Assembly: GCA_937924555.1 (NCBI GenBank)
Contig: CALDSN010000207.1
Span: 1 to 10,951, forward strand
DNA: 10,951 nucleotides
Reading direction: 5' to 3'
DNA from: an uncultured bacterium
GTDB taxonomy: Bacteria > Cloacimonadota > Cloacimonadia > Cloacimonadales > Cloacimonadaceae
In this document: in pieces, positions 7,076 to 10,951 of the stretch
How the letters are laid out: each line of letters starts with the position of its first letter
Numbering within the stretch: position 1 is the stretch's first letter
Notes under the pieces: model-generated
Database searches by the model: none
What the model was told of the DNA's origin: nothing
Seen by the model: the letters and a program-made list of their open reading frames with translations, nothing else
Made by a program: the position numbers and the translations under genes

Positions 7076-7810
7076 TTACGCTTCTGTGCTGTCTTCTTCA
7101 GGTTCTTCGAAGCGGTTCATCAAGATTCGTCCGCAGTTCTCACAGAAGATCATCTTGCGCATGAGCTGCAGCTCTATTCTTATCTGCTGGCGAATAACGA
7201 AACCGCAAGCTCCGCAAGAGCCTTCGCGGTTGAAAGCCACAGCTTGATTGCTCTTGTTCTTAATCATATTGCCATAGTGTTTAACCACGGGAACGGGCAA
7301 GGTGCGGGCAAGGTCGTTGCGCTGCGCGCGAATCTCTTCTATCTTTGCCTCCAAACCATCAATCTGGTGGCGCAAGTCGCCCTCTTTATCCCGTTTACGT
7401 TGCTCGGCTTTTTCCAGCTCTGCTTTGGCTTCCGCAATGGTCTCTTTGGCCGCGGTATCTTCGTCCATCAACTCCAGGAGTTGGGATTCTATCTCAGATA
7501 TCTTGTTCTTGAGATAGGATATCTCGCTATTGAGAGCCTTATACTCTTTGTTATTCTTAATCTCGGATAGCTGAGTGCCATATTTGCGGCTCTGTTCCTG
7601 GTGGGACTTTATATCCGCTTCCAAAGCCCGCTGTTTCTTGCCAATCTCTGCTCTCACAGTTTCGCAGGCAAGCAGATTGGCAGTGGCGGCATCAACACTT
7701 TCTATAATCTCATTGAGCTGTTTGGGTAGTTCTTGTTGCAACACCCGATATCTGCCAATTTCGTTATCAAGGCTTTGCATTTTAGCTAATGTGCGCAGTT
7801 GATCTTCCAT
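7076..7810 (-). CDS. Coiled-coil protein with C4 zinc ribbon (zf-RING_7 / DUF164 family)
   Basis: A 244-residue soluble protein. Residues about 10-170 are rich in Glu, Lys, Gln and Leu with heptad character, giving a long antiparallel coiled coil; the segment SEIKNNKEYKALNSEI (82-97) is the conserved NKEY-x-AL turn of this family. The C-terminus has two CxxC pairs, Cys199/Cys202 (CGAC) and Cys223/Cys226 (CENC), that should hold one zinc ion. The family is widespread and has been suggested to bind nucleic acid, but no role is firmly settled to my knowledge. The ATG at 7810 has AAGGAG five bases ahead, and that AAGGAG is the end of nadC itself (only two bases separate the genes), so it is co-transcribed with nadC. 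It ends 13 bases before rnpB, ending with an acidic tail (EEPEEDSTEA). Confidence 0.88.
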   Translation of the reverse strand: MEDQLRTLAKMQSLDNEIGRYRVLQQELPKQLNEIIESVDAATANLLACETVRAEIGKKQRALEADIKSHQEQSRKYGTQLSEIKNNKEYKALNSEISYLKNKISEIESQLLELMDEDTAAKETIAEAKAELEKAEQRKRDKEGDLRHQIDGLEAKIEEIRAQRNDLARTLPVPVVKHYGNMIKNKSNQAVAFNREGSCGACGFVIRQQIRIELQLMRKMIFCENCGRILMNRFEEPEEDSTEA

Positions 7811-7812
7811 TC

Positions 7813-8634
7813 TTACTCCTTAAATAAAAGGCTGATATCAAGTGACTTATATGAATGGGTTAAAGCTCCGGAAGAGATATATTGCACCCCCGTCTTGGCA
7901 TAGGCAAGGATGTTCTCTTCGGTTATTCCACCCGATACTTCAAACTCTATCCTTTTTTTATACTTCTTAACCGCTGCCTTTATCTCGGCAGGGCTCATAT
8001 TATCAAGCATTACTCTATCTACACCAGCAGTAACCGCTTCATCCAACTCTGCCATATTGGTTACTTCCACCTCAATCTTATAGCTGGTGTTATGGTTGCG
8101 GACACGCTCCACGGCGGAGGTGATTGACCCACAAGCGCGGATGTGATTCTCTTTTATAAGCACCATATCAAACAGTCCAAAGCGATGGTTATAGCCACCC
8201 CCAACCCGCACAGCATACTTCTCAAGCGTTCTCAGCATGGGGGTAGTTTTACGGGTATCCAGCAGCTTAGTTTCCGTCTTGGCGATTAAAGCCACCAGTT
8301 TGGCGGTCTTACTGGCAATGCCGGACATCCTTTGCATGAAGTTCAACGCGGTGCGTTCACCCTGCAGGATAGAGCCGGGGCGCCCCTCCAGACGCATAAT
8401 CTCGTCACCGGGATGCAGCTTGTCCCCATCCTTGCGATACAGAGTTATTTTAAGCTCGGGATCAACCATCTTGAACACGGCTTTCGCCACATCCGCACCA
8501 GCAAGAACACCCTCAGCTTTGGCAACGATGAAGGCAGTATTGCTAATTGGCTCTAAGTCCAGATATTTTGTGGTAATATCCCCGGTTCCAATATCCTCTT
8601 CTAAACTTTTACGGATTAATTCGTCAAGAAACAT
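7813..8634 (-). CDS. nadC: Nicotinate-nucleotide pyrophosphorylase (quinolinate phosphoribosyltransferase)
   Basis: Cytoplasmic enzyme of de novo NAD synthesis: quinolinate plus PRPP gives nicotinate mononucleotide, CO2 and pyrophosphate. The 273-residue length fits the family. Motifs in order: DIGTGDITT (14-22), the ERTALNFMQR helix (93-102), DTRKT (126-130), VGGGYNHR (144-151), KENH (161-164), EVEV (188-191), MLDN (209-212), EVSGG (232-236) and the phosphate-binding ISSGALTH (253-260). The ATG at 8634 has GGAGG four bases ahead. A reading nine codons longer, from 8661, begins inside an intrinsic terminator hairpin and is rejected. No nadA or nadB is in the window. Transcription must pass the terminator at 8649-8680, so expression is probably controlled by attenuation or fed by readthrough. 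Confidence 0.95.
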   Translation of the reverse strand: MFLDELIRKSLEEDIGTGDITTKYLDLEPISNTAFIVAKAEGVLAGADVAKAVFKMVDPELKITLYRKDGDKLHPGDEIMRLEGRPGSILQGERTALNFMQRMSGIASKTAKLVALIAKTETKLLDTRKTTPMLRTLEKYAVRVGGGYNHRFGLFDMVLIKENHIRACGSITSAVERVRNHNTSYKIEVEVTNMAELDEAVTAGVDRVMLDNMSPAEIKAAVKKYKKRIEFEVSGGITEENILAYAKTGVQYISSGALTHSYKSLDISLLFKE

Positions 8635-8648
8635 GCCACCTCCCAAGC

Positions 8649-8680
8649 AAAAAAAAAGCATCTGCCAATGGCAAATGCTT
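8649..8680 (-). terminator. Intrinsic terminator in the nadC leader (possible attenuator)
   Basis: On the minus strand AGCATTTGCC-ATT-GGCAGATGCT makes a 10-pair stem (one G-U) with a 3-base loop, followed by nine U (8657-8649). It ends about 15 bases before the nadC ATG, leaving no room for a promoter between. It is either the end of the upstream transcript or, more interestingly, a regulated leader terminator for nadC. Confidence 0.85.
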
Positions 8681-8763
8681 CGCTTCTATTTGTTTATCAC
8701 TTTGTTCGCATAACTTTTTGAATTCATAGCACATATATTATCTATCCTCTTTGAAAGGAACCA

Positions 8764-8790
8764 CTTATATCGAAGGGGGAGATGTGTCAA
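8764..8790 (-). promoter_or_regulatory. Candidate promoter for the nadC operon
   Basis: TTGACA (8790-8785) and TATAAG (8769-8764) on the minus strand are separated by 15 bases, a short spacer but with a perfect -35. It would give a leader of about 120 bases that contains the terminator at 8649-8680. The same TTGACA-N15-TATAA layout precedes the gene at 8841-9794. Confidence 0.45.
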
Positions 8791-8840
8791 GTTTAATGTG
8801 CCTAAAACACTCTTGTCTCATGCTTTTTGCCTGCTTCTCG

Positions 8841-9794
8841 TTATGGTAAACGGGTTAGTTTGCGCAATGTGCGCTTCCCACCCATTTCCATACTCAGTAG
8901 ATATACGCCACATCGTAAGTTCGCAGATTGCGCACTCAAATCTATTTCCATGTTCTTAGAGGATTGTGGAGGATACACTTGCTCAAACAGCTTTTGTCCC
9001 CGAAGGTTGTAGAGAACAAGCTTTGTCTCTTCATTAACTTGAGATTTTGGCGTGACAACAATCTTATTCCGGAATGGATTGGGGCTGATATCTGCATCCA
9101 AGCTTAGAGGAATAAGCAGAGGATCGTCATTTGCCACATTCGGCTCCGCTTGGTTAAGCACATAGATAGTCCCCCCATTAATGGTTAGAGAATAGGCTAC
9201 AATGCCATATTCTGCTGTCTCCCACTGGTAATTATCATAGCTTATGGAATTAGTAGCATAGTGATACCGTACACACACCGCGGGGAAACTACCCAAGCCA
9301 AAAGAGACCGTACCCTCGGAGATAACCTTGCCGGAAATGGAATAGCTTCCATAAGTCCACTGATGCGTCCCTTGCCATGTCTTGCCCAAATAGTGCGGTA
9401 GACCCATGGGGATGGCAGGATTCCACACCAAATTAGGAGTGGCAGCGTAACCCAGATTGTATATTTCTTCATCCGTATGCTGATAGTACAATGTCCCGCT
9501 ATCAAGGATGCCGTTAACATACTGGGTGTAGGATGAAGCAACATTGGCGGTGGGGAATGCGGGAACATTTTGCACGGTAATATAGCTGTTATTCATGTAA
9601 CCTGTTGTTGGAGTAGTAAAACTCCAGTATTTACCTGTTCCTTCGCTGAGGTCAGTAGCAGAGGCATTCCATGAACCTTGGCGATAATTACGTATCTTAC
9701 CCGCAGCAAAACCATAGTCTGCGGTAGTTACTGTTAAAGCAAAGCATGTTGCAGAGAAGATGCACAAAGCCCACAGAGTAAGCAACTTGTTCAT
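8841..9794 (-). CDS. Exported protein with type IX secretion (Por) C-terminal sorting domain
   Basis: A 317-residue protein of unknown specific function. Residues 1-19 are a signal peptide (LLTLWALCIFSATCFA), sending it through Sec. Residues about 228-317 form a type A sorting domain: ISPNPF (236-241), LVLYNLRGQ (259-267), CGVYLL (295-300) and a basic end RKLTRLP. In the family this beta-sandwich directs passage through the outer membrane by the type IX system, followed by removal or surface attachment. The middle (22-225) is aromatic- and glycine-rich beta material (many Tyr, Trp, Asn, Thr) with no catalytic motif I recognise; it may be a small adhesive or structural domain. Start: AAGGAG nine bases before the ATG, and the signal peptide fits. 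Transcribed alone, from a likely promoter at 9853-9879; no good terminator directly follows. Confidence 0.88.
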   Translation of the reverse strand: MNKLLTLWALCIFSATCFALTVTTADYGFAAGKIRNYRQGSWNASATDLSEGTGKYWSFTTPTTGYMNNSYITVQNVPAFPTANVASSYTQYVNGILDSGTLYYQHTDEEIYNLGYAATPNLVWNPAIPMGLPHYLGKTWQGTHQWTYGSYSISGKVISEGTVSFGLGSFPAVCVRYHYATNSISYDNYQWETAEYGIVAYSLTINGGTIYVLNQAEPNVANDDPLLIPLSLDADISPNPFRNKIVVTPKSQVNEETKLVLYNLRGQKLFEQVYPPQSSKNMEIDLSAQSANLRCGVYLLSMEMGGKRTLRKLTRLP

Positions 9795-9852
9795 GATTCC
9801 TAGCTCCTTTATTTGTTATGAATTGCCGCACAGTACGGCATGGATTACTCAA

Positions 9853-9879
9853 GTTATATTTGCGTTGCTTGCCTGTCAA
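9853..9879 (-). promoter_or_regulatory. Candidate promoter for the type IX-sorted protein gene
   Basis: Minus strand TTGACA (9879-9874), 15 bases, then TATAAC (9858-9853). A TTGACA overlapping just upstream (TTTGACATTGACA) gives an alternative -35 with a longer spacer. The leader to the ATG at 9794 is about 50 bases and contains a TGCCG/CGGCA hairpin (9824-9840). Confidence 0.45.
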
Positions 9880-9966
9880 TGTCAAAGTTTCCGGAGCAAT
9901 TGGCTATCCAGTTTAATCATTATCTGCACTTCACTTATTGCTCTAGCTTCGCCTTTTAGCTCCTGC

Positions 9967-9995
9967 TTCTATCCTGTATCAGATACAGGATAGAA
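9967..9995. repeat. Perfect 29-bp palindrome (14-base arms, one-base centre)
   Basis: TTCTATCCTGTATC (9967-9980) is exactly repeated in inverse at 9982-9995 around A9981. No T-run follows on either strand, so it does not look like a terminator. Its position, about 90 bases upstream of the promoter at 9853-9879 and 36 bases from the terminator at 10031, suits an operator or a transcript-end structure. Confidence 0.7.
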
Positions 9996-10030
9996 ATTGA
10001 AGTGATGTGGAGATAAACTGCGTAGGTAAT

Positions 10031-10057
10031 AAAAAACCCCTTCCGAGGAAGGGGTAC
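10031..10057 (-). terminator. Intrinsic terminator, minus strand
   Basis: ACCCCTTC-CTCG-GAAGGGGT followed by TTTTT on the minus strand: an eight-pair GC-rich stem with a tight loop and a good U-run (the complement of the A-run at 10031-10036). It ends the transcript carrying the C-rich-loop RNA and perhaps the gene at 10288-10626. The plus strand has no U-run, so the direction is clear. Confidence 0.88.
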
Positions 10058-10140
10058 AGGTCATTGACTTAGGAGGTCGCACAATAGTGGTCTTTTGGGG
10101 GGAAGACCACCAACCGGCAAGGGGGAACCGGTTGAGATTC
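10031..10140 (-). ncRNA. Candidate structured small RNA or 3'-UTR RNA with C-rich loops
   Basis: Reading the minus strand: hairpin 1, CAACCGG (10134-10128), loop TTCCCCCTTG, CCGGTTG (10117-10111); directly stacked on it hairpin 2, GTGGTCTT (10110-10103), loop CCCCCCAA, AAGACCAC (10094-10087); then a linker with ACCTCCTAAG (10078-10069); then the terminator at 10031-10057. Both stems are perfect (7 and 8 pairs) and both loops expose a run of five or six C. CCCCC loops and a CCTCCT linker are complementary to the AAGGAG/GGGGG ribosome binding sites used in this window, which is how many regulatory RNAs work. The 5' end is not defined: I see no convincing promoter, so it may be released from the 3' UTR of the gene at 10288-10626. 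Not recognised as a known family. Confidence 0.55.
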
Positions 10141-10287
10141 TAATGAACTATGAACGCAACTCTTGTTCCAAATCCTCACGAAGCCATAAAGATATTCAAG
10201 ACAACGACATAAGAGATAAGTAGGCGAGTAGTGCAGAGTGAGTGTTGTGGAACAAATGCAGCACTTGTGGAAGGACATCTACAAGAA
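10141..10287. other. Gene-free stretch between the small exported protein and the RNA candidate
   Basis: A 69-codon minus-strand frame (10278-10069) crosses this and the hairpins, but it lacks a ribosome binding site and is Cys-rich and low-plausibility. On the minus strand this would be a 3' UTR or the 5' part of the RNA candidate. I see no other clear signal in it. Confidence 0.4.
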
Positions 10288-10626
10288 TTACTTAACTGTG
10301 AGTTTCGCAGACTTGTTGCCAGTCTTGTTGCAGGTGGTAACTGCTTCGATTACTACACCGCTTTTTATTCCTGGGAGCTTATACACTAAACTACCACCTG
10401 TGGCGGTCTCTTGGGCATTAAGGTTTTGGGTAACTAGTGTCTTCCCGGCAACCTTTATAACCACCGTAGAGATGAAGTGATCGGCGGGATTCTTAACTTG
10501 ATGTTCGAAGTTAAGGGTTAGAAGTTGTGATTTAGCATCGAAGCTGAGGCTTGCTGAGCTGGCAGGATGGGCAAACAAGCCAAGAGCGATTAGAGTTAAT
10601 ATGGCAGTAATGATAAATGGTTTCAT
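10288..10626 (-). CDS. Small exported protein, superoxide reductase (desulfoferrodoxin)-like domain with incomplete metal site
   Basis: A 112-residue protein with a signal peptide (1-19, ITAILTLIALGLFA) and likely mature start at His20. The mature part is a single beta-sandwich of about 90 residues. It resembles the desulfoferrodoxin/neelaredoxin or SoxYZ fold: the EH-x7-HFI pattern (Glu41-His42 ... His50) recalls the EHPM-x3-HYI motif of superoxide reductases, and Cys99-Asn100 recalls their CN-x-HG motif. Here the expected histidine after CN is Thr102 and His42-His50 are two residues further apart than usual, so a functional iron site is doubtful. It may be a structural or carrier relative instead. 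Start: AGGAG six bases before the ATG. It is probably its own transcription unit, with a candidate promoter at 10655-10682 and the terminator at 10031. The resemblance is from memory of motifs. Confidence 0.75.
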   Translation of the reverse strand: MKPFIITAILTLIALGLFAHPASSASLSFDAKSQLLTLNFEHQVKNPADHFISTVVIKVAGKTLVTQNLNAQETATGGSLVYKLPGIKSGVVIEAVTTCNKTGNKSAKLTVK

Positions 10627-10654
10627 GATGTTCTCCTAAACATTGTTACATGAT

Positions 10655-10682
10655 ATGATACGCAGATTGTGGATGCAGGCAA
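10655..10682 (-). promoter_or_regulatory. Candidate promoter for the small exported protein gene
   Basis: Minus strand TTGCCT (10682-10677), 16 bases, TATCAT (10660-10655). A 16-base direct repeat (10658-10673 and 10702-10717, 14 of 16 identical, 44 bases apart) overlaps and precedes it and could be a regulator site. Confidence 0.3.
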
Positions 10683-10727
10683 CCAAGGTTTTGGGGAGAG
10701 GATGCGGAGATTGTGGAATTAATTCTT

Positions 10728-10758
10728 AATAAAAGCTCCTGCCGAGTGTGGCAGGAGC
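10728..10758 (-). terminator. Intrinsic terminator of the right-edge gene
   Basis: Minus strand GCTCCTGCC-ACACTC-GGCAGGAGC (10758-10735), a perfect nine-pair stem with six-base loop, then TTTTATTAAG. It lies 22 bases after the stop codon at 10780. Confidence 0.88.
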
Positions 10759-10779
10759 AGCATGGACAAAAGTGAATAA

Positions 10780-10951
10780 CTACTTGTTCTTTTTTAGATT
10801 ATCTATTTGGGGCTTCACATGCGTGTGGTAGCAATCGGGGCAGATGGAATGGGAGAACATGGTGTCCGTATGTTCCGAGATGTAAACTTCCACTTCCTGC
10901 CAATAGTCCTTGTCGGCGCGTACTTTTTTGCAATAGGAGCAAATGGGAAGC
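10780..10951 (-). CDS. C-terminal tail of a signalling protein (CxxC...CxxC motif), 5' part outside the window
   Basis: My translation of the minus strand from 10950 to the TAG at 10782-10780 gives 56 residues. They contain LPICSYCKKVR, then DYWQEVEVYISEH, then HSICPDCYHTHV, ending DNLKKNK. This LPICSxCKKIR...YWxxVExYI...SHGICPxC signature is a frequent C-terminal appendage of response regulators, PAS/GAF sensor proteins and related signalling proteins; the two CxxC pairs plus a histidine suggest a metal-binding knuckle, though its role is not settled to my knowledge. What the rest of the protein does cannot be told from here. A strong terminator follows the stop, so it ends its transcript. 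Confidence 0.85.
   Translation of the reverse strand, partial: LPICSYCKKVRADKDYWQEVEVYISEHTDTMFSHSICPDCYHTHVKPQIDNLKKNK

Noticed and set aside
7067..7113. Terminator between the zinc-ribbon gene and rnpB
   Set aside because: There is an eight-U run on the minus strand, but the only stem before it (CGCTTC/GAAGCG) has six pairs and a loop of over 20 bases, too weak to call.
6971..7570. 199-codon plus-strand frame
   Set aside because: It overlaps rnpB and the zinc-ribbon gene on the opposite strand and has no family features.
8635..8661. Longer nadC start at 8661
   Set aside because: That ATG lies inside the terminator stem; the ATG at 8634 has GGAGG ahead and gives the normal family length.
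10069..10278. 69-codon minus-strand frame
   Set aside because: No ribosome binding site, odd Cys-rich composition, and it runs through two perfect hairpins better explained as RNA structure.

Overview
The window reads as a mid-GC Gram-negative bacterium of the Fibrobacteres-Chlorobi-Bacteroidetes/Cloacimonadota type. The pointers are a secreted protein with a type IX (Por) C-terminal sorting domain, AAGGAG-type ribosome binding sites, a lipoprotein with a lipobox, a type A RNase P RNA, and REP-like repeats of the GTCCC-x3-GGGAC kind. Cloacimonadota (WWE1) is my best guess, but it is an inference and not proven here. Almost every gene lies on the minus strand; only the copper ATPase is on the plus strand.

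Layout. (1) 1-2555, minus: a DsbD-type transmembrane thiol reductase followed, stop against start, by a thioredoxin-fold lipoprotein that runs off the left edge. (2) 2583-3576: about 1 kb without genes, holding a very long hairpin built of TGATCA palindromes, a second stem-loop, and a 190-bp inverted pair of REP-like hairpins. (3) 3577-5784, plus: CopA-type Cu(I) ATPase. (4) 5817-8634, minus: a compact unit nadC - coiled-coil/zinc-ribbon protein - rnpB - beta-propeller protein, with no terminator visible inside it. An intrinsic terminator sits in the nadC leader, just upstream of its ribosome binding site. (5) 8841-9794, minus: exported protein with type IX sorting domain. (6) 9795-10287: no credible gene, but a perfect 29-bp palindrome, and next to it a minus-strand structured RNA candidate with two C-rich loop hairpins, an anti-Shine-Dalgarno-like linker and a good intrinsic terminator. 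(7) 10288-10626, minus: small exported protein resembling a degenerate superoxide reductase domain. (8) 10780-10951, minus: C-terminal tail of a signalling protein with a CxxC...CxxC motif.

How the parts fit. DsbD carries reducing power across the membrane and the adjacent lipoprotein is a likely recipient; the neighbouring copper exporter hints at a copper/thiol-stress island, though the two are divergent and not co-transcribed. In the second block NAD synthesis, a zinc-ribbon protein and tRNA processing share one transcript. The most interesting unexplained element is the C-rich-loop RNA at 10031-10140; the nadC leader terminator and the TGATCA hairpin come next.
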